Source: JBBSTY01 sp038235385
GTDB lineage: Bacteria > Actinomycetota > Acidimicrobiia > Acidimicrobiales > Acidimicrobilacustridaceae
Direction: 5' to 3'
DNA length: 15,186 nucleotides
Assembly (NCBI GenBank): GCA_038235385.1
Contig: JBBSTY010000105.1
Coordinates: 1 to 15,186, forward strand
Positions 1 to 6,351 of this stretch are shown in pieces (within the stretch, counting starts at the first letter, position 1; each line of letters starts with the position of its first letter). The position numbers and the translations under genes were made by a program. The notes under the pieces are model-generated. The model was not told the origin of the DNA, made no database searches, and saw only the letters and a program-made list of their open reading frames with translations.

Positions 1-44
1 CGCCGGCCGCCCCGGGGCCGGTCAGCCCCAAGTTCACCGGCTGA
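1..44 (+). CDS. 3' end of a gene ending in Lys-Phe-Thr-Gly (partial; likely paralog of the next gene)
   Basis: The window opens inside a reading frame whose last residues are PAAPGPVSPKFTG before a TGA at 42-44. Only about 13 codons are visible, so no domain can be named. The tail is Pro/Ala-rich and ends in FTG-stop, exactly like the complete secreted protein at 272-1177 (PAPAVTATVRFTG). Both are also followed by a GC hairpin with the same downstream tail, so I infer a tandem paralog whose body lies upstream of the window. With so short a fragment this rests on the tail and terminator resemblance alone. Confidence 0.5.
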   Translation, partial: PAAPGPVSPKFTG

Positions 45-97
45 TCGTTCCAATCTGACCGACCGGGCCCGATGGGTTCCGGCCGGCGTACGACACG

Positions 98-130
98 GGC
101 CGCGCCTCCGGGCGCGGCCTTCGTCGTTCC
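98..130 (+). terminator. Hairpin terminator after the partial upstream gene
   Basis: A perfect 9-bp stem GGCCGCGCC (98-106) / GGCGCGGCC (111-119) with loop TCCG is followed by TTCGTCGTTCCCGG rather than a run of T. The same tail follows the hairpin at 1232-1254. It lies between two same-strand genes, as expected for an intrinsic terminator in a high-GC actinobacterium. Confidence 0.7.
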
Positions 131-218
131 CGGAGCCCGGTTCTCCACCACGTTCACGGAGCGTTGCGAACCGAGGTCGGGTTCGGGCGAGGCTTCGGTT
201 CCCCGAGCGGGTTCGCGA

Positions 219-249
219 TACGATCTCGGCTCCAGTCGTACCATCTCGG
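219..249 (+). promoter_or_regulatory. Tandem direct repeat upstream of the secreted protein gene
   Basis: TACGATCTCGG (219-229) and TACCATCTCGG (239-249) match at 10 of 11 positions and start 20 bp apart, about two helical turns. Each begins with a TANNNT hexamer that could serve as a -10 element. They end about 22 bases before the start codon at 272. They could be tandem regulator sites or duplicated -10 regions. No convincing -35 element is visible. Confidence 0.35.
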
Positions 250-271
250 TACTTTGGGAGGAGAACCCGAC

Positions 272-1177
272 ATGAGCACAGGCGGCCGTACGGCGGCAAA
301 GATCACAGGAGTTGCTGCAGCAGCAGGACTCGTCTTCGGCATGATGGGACCGGCGTTCGCCGCCTCCCAGGTCGTCGAGTACCGGCTCGACTCGGGCTCG
401 GTGACCATCAACGAGACCACCTACGCGCTTCCGGATTCCACCGGCATCGAGGGCACCTGGGATGATGCGACGGGTGATTTCACCGGCGTGTTCCGGTCCT
501 CCGCCGTCCCCTCGCAGCAGGCGGTCACCAGCCCGGTGGTCGGCACCATCGACCTCACCACCGAGTTCGTGGGCACCACCGACGTCACCGGCACCATCGA
601 TCCGGCCACCGGCGACGGCTCCCTGGGCCTCACCATGGACGTCGTGATCACCCTCCAGTCGCTCTCGACCGCTCCTGACGTGCCGCCGGTGATCCTCGAC
701 CAGGTGTGCACCATCGCCAACGTGCCGGTGAGCTACAGCGTCACGGCCACGGGCCTCGGCGCCGATTCGGAGATCTTCACCAACCTGGCACTCACCGCGG
801 CACCGTTCGCCGCTCCGGCCGCCACGTGCGTCGCCGGCCCGGCCGGCAACCCGGCGCTGACCCCGATCATCCAGGAGAACATCAACACGACGGTCGGGCT
901 GCCCACGCAGGACACCGCATCGGTGCTCAGCTTCGTGGCCGGCGCCATCCCGCCGCCGCCTCCGTCCACGACCACGACCACCGGCGTGACGACCACGACC
1001 GCGTCGGACCTCAAGAACTGCGACGACTTCCAGTACCGGGACGAGGCTCAAGCGGTTCTCGACGCGGATCGGACCGACCCGAACCAGTTGGACGGCGACG
1101 GCAACGGGCAGGCTTGCGAGAACCTTCCGGTTCGTCCCGCGCCGGCCGTCACGGCCACCGTTCGTTTCACCGGCTGA
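272..1177 (+). CDS. Secreted protein with C-terminal excalibur Ca-binding domain and FTG C-terminus
   Basis: This 301-residue protein starts at an ATG preceded by GGGAGGAG (256-263). Residues 1-30 form a signal peptide: polar and charged up to Lys10, hydrophobic at 11-26, with an AFA|AS cleavage site after residue 30. The body (about 31-225) is Thr/Val/Asp-rich, suggesting a beta-rich extracellular domain, and I do not recognise it. A Pro5 then Thr-rich linker (227-243) leads to an excalibur domain (about 248-283) with Cys250, the DGDGNG loop at 274-279, and Cys282-Glu283. In that family the Asp-rich loop binds calcium and the Cys pair is presumed bridged. The protein ends abruptly in Arg-Phe-Thr-Gly. 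There is no membrane anchor after it, so it is not a standard LPXTG sortase substrate. Role is unknown; a calcium-dependent surface or matrix protein is an inference. It is probably a tandem paralog of the gene ending at 44. Confidence 0.9.
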   Translation: MSTGGRTAAKITGVAAAAGLVFGMMGPAFAASQVVEYRLDSGSVTINETTYALPDSTGIEGTWDDATGDFTGVFRSSAVPSQQAVTSPVVGTIDLTTEFVGTTDVTGTIDPATGDGSLGLTMDVVITLQSLSTAPDVPPVILDQVCTIANVPVSYSVTATGLGADSEIFTNLALTAAPFAAPAATCVAGPAGNPALTPIIQENINTTVGLPTQDTASVLSFVAGAIPPPPPSTTTTTGVTTTTASDLKNCDDFQYRDEAQAVLDADRTDPNQLDGDGNGQACENLPVRPAPAVTATVRFTG

Positions 1178-1231
1178 CCATCGCCGTCGAACGGTTCGGG
1201 CTCGCCTGATCCATCCGCAAGCTCGAACGAT

Positions 1232-1263
1232 GGGCCGTGCGACCCGCACGGCCCTTCGTCGTT
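1232..1263 (+). terminator. Hairpin terminator after the excalibur protein gene
   Basis: A 9-bp stem GGGCCGTGC (1232-1240) / GCACGGCCC (1246-1254) with loop GACCC is followed by TTCGTCGTTC. Stem bases differ from the hairpin at 98-119 but keep pairing, and the tail is identical. That suggests the structure and the tail are both under selection. Confidence 0.75.
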
Positions 1264-1348
1264 CCCGGCCATCGTTCGGCTCAGCGATTCACCCTGGTCC
1301 ATGTCGGCCGGGGTGGGTGCACCGGGCGGATCACGACGTGGCATCCGA

Positions 1349-1354
1349 TAGCCT
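1349..1354 (+). promoter_or_regulatory. Candidate -10 element for sodB (TAGCCT)
   Basis: TAGCCT matches the actinobacterial TANNNT -10 pattern and is identical to the -10 of the acyl-CoA dehydrogenase promoter at 11085. It would place the transcript start near 1361, leaving a leader of about 36 bases that carries the GAGGAAAG ribosome binding site (1384-1391). No good -35 hexamer is visible. Confidence 0.35.
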
Positions 1355-1396
1355 CCCAAACGAACCGATCCGAACACCTTCCCGAGGAAAGACACC

Positions 1397-1978
1397 ATGG
1401 CTTTCGAACTCCCGCCGCTCCCGTACGCGATGGACGCACTGGCTCCCCACATCAGCCAGGAGACGCTCGAGTACCACTACGGCAAGCACCACCAGGCCTA
1501 CGTCACCAACCTCAACAAGCTGGTGGAGGGAACCGACCACGAGGGCAAGTCCCTCGAGGACATCATCATGAGCGCCGATGGTGGCGTGTTCAACAACGCC
1601 GCCCAGGTGTGGAACCACACCTTCTACTGGAGCTCCCTCAAGCCGGGCGGCGGCGGTGCCCCCACCGGCGACGTCGGCGAGAAGATCAACAGCGCCTTCG
1701 GCTCCTACGACTCGTTCAAGGACGAGTTCGCCAAGGCGGCCGCCACCCAGTTCGGTTCCGGGTGGGCGTGGCTCGTCGACGACGGCTCCAAGCTGGCCAT
1801 CACCCAGACCGCCAACGCCGACCTGCCCCTGAAGCACGGCCAGAAGGCGCTGCTCACCATCGATGTGTGGGAGCACGCCTACTACATCGACTACCGCAAC
1901 GCCCGCCCCAAGTACATCGACACCTACCTCGACAGCCTGGTCAACTGGGACTTCGTGGCCACCAACCTGGCCAGCTGA
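1397..1978 (+). CDS. sodB: Iron superoxide dismutase
   Basis: This 193-residue protein is a full-length Fe/Mn-family superoxide dismutase, converting superoxide to oxygen and hydrogen peroxide in the cytoplasm. Metal ligands are visible as His27, His74, Asp156 and His160, the last two in the DVWEHAYYIDYRN signature (156-168). Gln70 is in the second-shell position used by iron enzymes, and Ala141 stands where manganese enzymes carry Gln, so I call it Fe-type. The start is set by the family N-terminus (MAFELPPLPYAMDALAPHIS) and GAGGAAAG six bases upstream. It looks monocistronic: its own leader precedes it and a strong hairpin follows at 2014-2041. It recalls proteobacterial SodB closely along its whole length (from memory), which could mean transfer. 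Confidence 0.97.
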   Translation: MAFELPPLPYAMDALAPHISQETLEYHYGKHHQAYVTNLNKLVEGTDHEGKSLEDIIMSADGGVFNNAAQVWNHTFYWSSLKPGGGGAPTGDVGEKINSAFGSYDSFKDEFAKAAATQFGSGWAWLVDDGSKLAITQTANADLPLKHGQKALLTIDVWEHAYYIDYRNARPKYIDTYLDSLVNWDFVATNLAS

Positions 1979-2013
1979 ACCACCCCGTCCGCCTCGGCGG
2001 AACGAGTCGAACC

Positions 2014-2047
2014 CAGAGGGAGCCCCACGGGGCTCCCTCTGTCGTTG
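2014..2047 (+). terminator. Hairpin terminator after sodB
   Basis: CAGAGGGAGCCC (2014-2025) pairs perfectly with GGGCTCCCTCTG (2030-2041) across a four-base loop. It is followed by TCGTTGACG, again a GTCGTT-type tail rather than a T run. It lies about 35 bases after the sodB stop codon. Confidence 0.8.
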
Positions 2048-2179
2048 ACGAACCGTGCCTGCGAGGATCCTCACCCGTCGTCAGCGGTCGCCGTCCCGCC
2101 GTCGGGTCGAACCGTGCGCTCCGTTCGCTCGGACGGCAGTGGTGTGCGTGTGCCGCCGCGGGTGGATCGGCGTCGCCGG

Positions 2180-2185
2180 TAGGGT
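2180..2185 (+). promoter_or_regulatory. Candidate -10 element (TAGGGT) of a near-leaderless MscS transcript
   Basis: TAGGGT fits TANNNT and ends 11 bases before the ATG at 2197, so transcription would begin about 5 bases before the start codon. No Shine-Dalgarno sequence is present, which agrees with near-leaderless expression. No clear -35 is seen. Confidence 0.45.
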
Positions 2186-2196
2186 GGCGACCCGTC

Positions 2197-3303
2197 ATGG
2201 TCCTCCCCCTCGTCGCCGCCACCACCCACGCCGCTGCGGCCTCCCTGTCGGCCGCGACCCACCGGTTGGTGGCCGACACGTCCACCACGCTCCCGTCGTT
2301 CACGGGCGCGTGCGCGGACGACCCGAGTGCCGTGTGCACGACGGTTCGCGACTGGACGGGGAGCGACGCCTGGGCGTCGGCCGCCGAGTGGCTCGTGGCC
2401 CGGCCGCTCACCATCGCCCTGATCGTCCTCGTCGCCTGGATCGCCAACCGCATCGCCCACGTGGCGATCAAGCGCTCGATGACCCGTCTGCTCGATCCCG
2501 ACCGCCAACGGGCGCGCCGGATGCTGCGGGCGGCCACGCCGGCCGTGCTCCAGAGCACGGGCGAGGTGGGCATGCGCGCCGACGCCCGTGCCCAGACCCT
2601 CACCACCGTGTTCCGCAGCCTGGCCACGATCCTCATCTGGTTCGTCGCCATCGTGTGGATCCTCAGCGTGCTCGACGTCGACGTCGCACCGCTGGTCGCC
2701 AGCGCCGGCATCCTCGGTGTGGCCCTCGGCTTCGGTGCCCAGAACGTGGTGCGCGACTTCCTGGCGGGCACGTTCATGGTGATCGAGGACCAGTTCGGTG
2801 TGGGCGACGTGGTGGACCTCGGGGAGGCGACCGGCACCGTCGAGGGGATCACCCTGCGCGCCACCCGCGTGCGCGACGTGCAGGGAACGCTGTGGCACGT
2901 CCCCAACGGCCAGATCCAGCGGGTGGCCAACAAGAGCCAGTCGTGGTCACGGGCGGTGCTCGACCTCGACGTCGACGGCGCCACCGACTACGAGGCCGCC
3001 GCCCCGGTGATCGCGCAGGTGGCGAACGCCGTCGCCGCCGACCCGGACTACCTCGCCGACATCGTCGACTCGCCCGAGCTCTGGGGGATCGAGGCGTTCA
3101 CCGCCGACGGGTACACGATCCGGTTGGTGGTCAAGACCCGTCCGGCCGCGCAGTTCCGGGTCATGCGCGAGCTCCGGGCGCGCATCCGGGTGGCGTTCGC
3201 CGAGCACGGCCTGGTGCTGGCCGGATCCCGCAACGATGTCTGGGTGCACGATGCCGACGGTGGCGCCGGTCCGATCGACCTGCCCACCCCCGACGAGGGC
3301 TGA
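2197..3303 (+). CDS. MscS-family small-conductance mechanosensitive channel
   Basis: This 368-residue membrane protein belongs to the MscS family, which opens under membrane tension to release solutes on osmotic downshock. After a hydrophobic or Ala-rich N-terminus come a membrane helix at about 65-88, a second at about 135-160, and the pore-forming TM3 at about 163-195. The signature GVALGFGAQNVVRDFLAG occupies 174-191. The cytoplasmic beta domain follows, with the typical VGDVVDLGEATGTVEGITLRAT and LWHVPNGQI stretches, then an alpha/beta domain and an acidic tail. Size is typical of YnaI/MscS-like short channels. The frame is open upstream to 1237, but that part crosses sodB and its terminator. 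The ATG at 2197 is chosen because it begins the hydrophobic N-terminus and sits just after TAGGGT. Confidence 0.93.
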   Translation: MVLPLVAATTHAAAASLSAATHRLVADTSTTLPSFTGACADDPSAVCTTVRDWTGSDAWASAAEWLVARPLTIALIVLVAWIANRIAHVAIKRSMTRLLDPDRQRARRMLRAATPAVLQSTGEVGMRADARAQTLTTVFRSLATILIWFVAIVWILSVLDVDVAPLVASAGILGVALGFGAQNVVRDFLAGTFMVIEDQFGVGDVVDLGEATGTVEGITLRATRVRDVQGTLWHVPNGQIQRVANKSQSWSRAVLDLDVDGATDYEAAAPVIAQVANAVAADPDYLADIVDSPELWGIEAFTADGYTIRLVVKTRPAAQFRVMRELRARIRVAFAEHGLVLAGSRNDVWVHDADGGAGPIDLPTPDEG

Positions 3304-3314
3304 CCATCGGTCGG

Positions 3315-3349
3315 TGACGGCTGACGGCTGACGGCTGACGGCTGACGGC
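3315..3349 (+). repeat. Five perfect tandem copies of TGACGGC
   Basis: The heptamer TGACGGC repeats five times without mismatch (3315-3321, 3322-3328, 3329-3335, 3336-3342, 3343-3349), then degenerates to TGGCGG. It starts 12 bases after the mscS stop codon. Such runs vary by replication slippage. No function is evident, and there is no terminator hairpin here for mscS. Confidence 0.95.
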
Positions 3350-3381
3350 TGGCGGACCATGACCAACGGCGTGGTGGCTTC

Positions 3382-3510
3382 AGGCGGCGAGCGCCGGGGC
3401 GCGGGCGGGCGACGTCGCGCTCGGTTCGAGGGGCGGCGGGGAGGGCGACGGTTCGGTTCGGCGGAGTCGTGCGGTGCCGCACGGCGCGGCCGACGAGGCG
3501 GCGAGCGCCG
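3382..3510 (+). repeat. Pair of 15-bp direct repeats in non-coding DNA
   Basis: AGGCGGCGAGCGCCG occurs at 3382-3396 and 3496-3510, 114 bp apart, and similarity continues for about 11 more bases (GGGCGCGGGCG against AGGCGCGAGCG). The stretch 3304-3706 contains no convincing gene on either strand. Its open frames are R/G-rich in all readings, and the plus frame is just an upstream extension of the HNH gene. It may be decayed coding sequence or a low-complexity spacer. Confidence 0.7.
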
Positions 3511-3706
3511 AGGCGCGAGCGAACCGGCGCAGGGCCGGGGAGGCGGATCGGTCGTTGGGGGTCTCGATCGGTCGTGGAGAACCCGGTCGGTGGTTGCGTG
3601 GCGACGCGCCGGGAACGCTCCACGTCCGCCGTTCGGTGTGGTCGCCCGGTGCGGCCAGGCGACCACCGACGATGGGCTGAGTTCCCACAAAAGACCTGGT
3701 CAACCC

Positions 3707-3742
3707 TTGTTTCTCCCAGCTCACCAGAGTAATATCGAACGT
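3707..3742 (+). promoter_or_regulatory. Near-consensus sigma-70 promoter of the HNH gene (leaderless)
   Basis: A -35 element TTGTTT (3707-3712) is separated by exactly 17 bp from a -10 element TAATAT (3730-3735). The expected transcript start is 3742-3743, on the ATG itself, so the mRNA should be leaderless. Local sequence is unusually AT-rich for this window. The -10 overlaps the LexA box. Confidence 0.8.
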
Positions 3743-3752
3743 ATGTTCGATA
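3733..3752 (+). promoter_or_regulatory. LexA (SOS) box overlapping the -10 and start codon
   Basis: The perfect palindrome TATCGAAC-GTAT-GTTCGATA has 8-bp arms and contains TCGAAC-N4-GTTCGA (3735-3750), the consensus LexA site of Actinobacteria and Bacillus. The ATG (3743-3745) lies inside it and the -10 hexamer overlaps its left arm, so bound LexA would block RNA polymerase. The gene controlled belongs to the 13E12/DUF222 family, members of which are known LexA-regulon genes in Mycobacterium tuberculosis. That independently supports the call. Confidence 0.9.
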
Positions 3753-5239
3753 GCGACCGAGCGAGGGTGGGGGGATGCGAGCAGCGGCTCGATCCGGCCG
3801 GCGCGTCGGATCTCGAGGTGGCCGAACGGGTCGCGGCGATCGAACGTCAGCGCACCCGGTTGGATGCCGAATCGGCGGTGCTGCTGGGCGAGCTCGAAGC
3901 GCGCAAGGTCACCGACCGCGAGTTCGGGTTGGGCACCGCGGCGTGGTTGGCCCACGAGGCCGGGTTGCCGTCGGGGGTGGCCCGCAACCGGGTGCGGGTC
4001 GCGTGGAAGCTTCGCCGCTACCTCCCACTCGTCGCCGACGCGCTCGAATCGGGCCGCATCGGTTGGGAGCATGTTCGCACCATCGTCGAGCTCGCCAACC
4101 CCCGGATCATCGACACCGTGGTCGCCAACCAGGAGCTGTTGATCGGCCTGGCGGAGCGGTGCCGGTTCGAGCCGTGGCGCGGCGAGGTCCGGTCGCTGGC
4201 GCGCCTGTGGGATCAGGACGGCGGCTACGACCCCAACGAGGACCCGAACGCCAACCGGCTGTCCTACGGCACCACCCTCGACGGGTTGCTGACCTTGGCC
4301 GCCACCCTCACCGGCGAGCACGCCGAAGTCGTGGCCCAGGCGATCGAGACCAAGACCGACGAGCTGCATCGCCGGGCGCTGCGCGACCACGAGGCCTGCG
4401 AGGAGATCGAGGTGCCGTCGCGGTCCACGTTGCGAGCCTTGGCGCTCACCGAGCTGATCCGTCAGGCCCTCGGGATCGATCTCGAGTCGTCGAGGGGTCC
4501 GAAGGTCGAAGCGACGATGGTCGTCGATGCCGATGATCCCACCGTCGCCACCAACCCTGATGGGGTCCGGCTGGCTGATGGCACCACCCGGGTGCTGCGG
4601 TGCGATGCGGAGATCCATGCACTGGTCGTGGATCGCCTGGGTGTGCCGCTCGATCTGGGGCGGCATGTGCGGTGGGCCAGCGACGGGCAGCGCCGAGCGG
4701 TGCGTCACCGCGATGGCGGGTGCGTCTTCGCCGGGTGCGGCGCGAAGGTCATGTGGTGCGATGTGCACCACTGCGTGCACGCCGAACACGGTGGTGTCAC
4801 CGACGTCTGCAACCTCGTGTGCCTCTGTCGACACCACCACGAGGTCGTGCACCGCACCGGCTGGTCGGTGCGCGTCGACCACGACGGGTGGGCGATCTTC
4901 CGAACCCCGAACGGCAACGTGATCTGGGGTCAACGTCACGGCCGACAGCGCGCCGGCCCGCCACCCGACCCGCTCCACGAACCCACCGCAACCGCCACCC
5001 ACGCACACCGCCACCCACCCGGCGGCACCCACACCATCGCCGGCCGATCCGGCCGCGCGGCCGAGCGATCAGGCGGAGTCGGTCGCGAGGGGGTTCACGG
5101 GCTGGCGACGGGTGGCTCCGACGACGCCGGACCCGCCTCGGGCGCCGACGAGGTGGTGGACGGTGCGGTCCCCTCGGACGAACGTTCGTCGACGGCGTCC
5201 TGGTCCGGCTCAGCGGCCGCCGTACCGATCATCTCGTAG
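3743..5239 (+). CDS. DUF222-HNH endonuclease family protein (13E12-repeat type), SOS-controlled
   Basis: This 498-residue protein has an N-terminal helical DUF222 region (about 20-300) and an HNH nuclease domain (about 315-375). The zinc-type cysteines are Cys327/Cys332 and Cys360/Cys362. The nuclease motif is Asp340-x-His342-His343, Asn357, and His366-x3-His370. HNH domains cut DNA using a histidine and a metal ion; the substrate of this family is unknown. The frame is open back to 3359, but the start is placed at 3743 because the promoter puts the transcript start there and the LexA box covers it. The last ~95 residues (from about 405) are a low-complexity His/Pro/Gly tail. Its final 145 bases overlap the convergent gene on the other strand, which suggests an original stop was lost. 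Expression is expected after DNA damage. Confidence 0.92.
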   Translation: MFDSDRARVGGCEQRLDPAGASDLEVAERVAAIERQRTRLDAESAVLLGELEARKVTDREFGLGTAAWLAHEAGLPSGVARNRVRVAWKLRRYLPLVADALESGRIGWEHVRTIVELANPRIIDTVVANQELLIGLAERCRFEPWRGEVRSLARLWDQDGGYDPNEDPNANRLSYGTTLDGLLTLAATLTGEHAEVVAQAIETKTDELHRRALRDHEACEEIEVPSRSTLRALALTELIRQALGIDLESSRGPKVEATMVVDADDPTVATNPDGVRLADGTTRVLRCDAEIHALVVDRLGVPLDLGRHVRWASDGQRRAVRHRDGGCVFAGCGAKVMWCDVHHCVHAEHGGVTDVCNLVCLCRHHHEVVHRTGWSVRVDHDGWAIFRTPNGNVIWGQRHGRQRAGPPPDPLHEPTATATHAHRHPPGGTHTIAGRSGRAAERSGGVGREGVHGLATGGSDDAGPASGADEVVDGAVPSDERSSTASWSGSAAAVPIIS

Positions 5240-6351
5240 AGCTGACGCTCGACCTCGGCCATTCGGTCGATGTGTCCGAGGGCGGCGGCCCGCCATTCGA
5301 CGGGATCGATCGCCTGGCTGCTCGGCGTGGTGCCACGGAGGTCGTTCTGACCGATGCCATCCTCGAACGCGGCCCGCATCAGCTCGCCGAAGACGTCGCC
5401 GGCCAGGGCGGAGCGAGCGAGCATCTTCTGCTGCGCCGTGGCGAAGTTCAAGAAGGTGGACTCCGCGTGGTCGGTCTCGGTCCTGCGCTGCATGGGCTCG
5501 GCGAACGCCTTGCACGCGTCTCCCGCAGCGGCGGCGTCGCCGTTGCAGCCGGGGACCCCCGAACCCGACGGGGAGGGTCCCGCGCCCCCCAACAGGTCGA
5601 GGGTGAAGGGGAAGTAGCCAACCTCGACTGCGACCGTCAGGTCGCTCGCGGTCGCCGCCTCGAGCTCGGCGAAGGTCCCGTAGTTGCTCGCCGTCAGCAA
5701 CCCTCGGATGAGCGCAGGTTGCTCCGCGCCCTGGAGGTACTGGAGGGGTAGGTCGCCGAGCGAGGCGACGGTGTAGGTATAGCCATCGAGGGTGTCGTAG
5801 ATCTCCGTCTCCGCCTCGTCGACCGACCGGCGGAGGATGTCGAGCCGGGCGAGCCGGTTGTCGGCCTGCTTGATCGCTTCGTCGAGCGTCGGTGATTCGC
5901 CCGGCCGGACGACGGCGAGCGCCTCTCGGTAGTCGTCGAGTGCTCGATCGGTCGCGACGCGCTGCGCTCCGAGCTCGTCCTCGCCACTCGTTCGGGTGCT
6001 TCCCCCAGAGACCGCCGTGAGCACCGACTCGCGGTTGAGTTGGTGACGCAGCTCAGCGGTGGTCGCCAAGAAGCCCACCATCTCCTGGTCCCGTTCGGAC
6101 AGCCCGGTGTTCGTCGTCACCGCCGGGTCGGGGGTGGTCAACGTGATGTCCGAGCCCACATCCCGGGAGCGCAGCGCCATGGCGCCGGCGAGCAGCACGA
6201 CGACGACCATCGCAGCGGGAACCGCCCGCAGAGCGAGCGCTCGGCGTCGGTTGCTCGAGGCGCGCTGGTGGAGCTCGTCGGCGCCGAGCGGTGCGCGGGC
6301 GGGGGGGCTCAGGTCGGTGAGCTCCCGGAGGCGGGTGTCGAGATCGTTCAT
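5095..6351 (-). CDS. Single-pass membrane protein with NIT-like sensor domain; candidate anti-sigma factor
   Basis: This 418-residue protein starts at an ATG overlapping the sigma-factor stop codon (ATGA). It has a short charged cytoplasmic N-terminus (1-42), one membrane helix (about 43-60, AVPAAMVVVVLLAGAMAL) and a large predicted outer helical domain (about 82-385). The outer part resembles the NIT (nitrate- and nitrite-sensing) domain of bacterial receptors. It shows an early Arg/Glu-rich helix (LRHQLNRES, 101-109), then R-x2-TDRALDDYREAL (131-145), then LARLDILRRSVDEAE (167-181) leading into a Tyr-rich helix, and a second helical half near the end. A Pro/Ser/Gly loop with two cysteines (269 and 280), probably a disulfide, separates the halves. 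The C-terminus is Ser/Pro-rich. Position and topology suggest an anti-sigma factor. No zinc-binding anti-sigma (ZAS) motif is present, so that role is inference, and the NIT assignment is from pattern memory. Confidence 0.82.
   Translation of the reverse strand: MNDLDTRLRELTDLSPPARAPLGADELHQRASSNRRRALALRAVPAAMVVVVLLAGAMALRSRDVGSDITLTTPDPAVTTNTGLSERDQEMVGFLATTAELRHQLNRESVLTAVSGGSTRTSGEDELGAQRVATDRALDDYREALAVVRPGESPTLDEAIKQADNRLARLDILRRSVDEAETEIYDTLDGYTYTVASLGDLPLQYLQGAEQPALIRGLLTASNYGTFAELEAATASDLTVAVEVGYFPFTLDLLGGAGPSPSGSGVPGCNGDAAAAGDACKAFAEPMQRRTETDHAESTFLNFATAQQKMLARSALAGDVFGELMRAAFEDGIGQNDLRGTTPSSQAIDPVEWRAAALGHIDRMAEVERQLYEMIGTAAAEPDQDAVDERSSEGTAPSTTSSAPEAGPASSEPPVASP

Noticed and set aside
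1237..2196. N-terminal extension of the MscS frame through sodB
   Set aside because: This part is an Arg/Pro-rich shadow of sodB and crosses the sodB terminator. The membrane protein begins at 2197.
3315..3349. CRISPR-like array
   Set aside because: The 7-bp units are contiguous with no spacers. It is a simple tandem repeat, and no cas genes are present.
3380..5032. A 550-codon minus-strand frame opposite the HNH gene
   Set aside because: It mirrors the DUF222-HNH coding sequence, shows no domain of its own and has no ribosome site.
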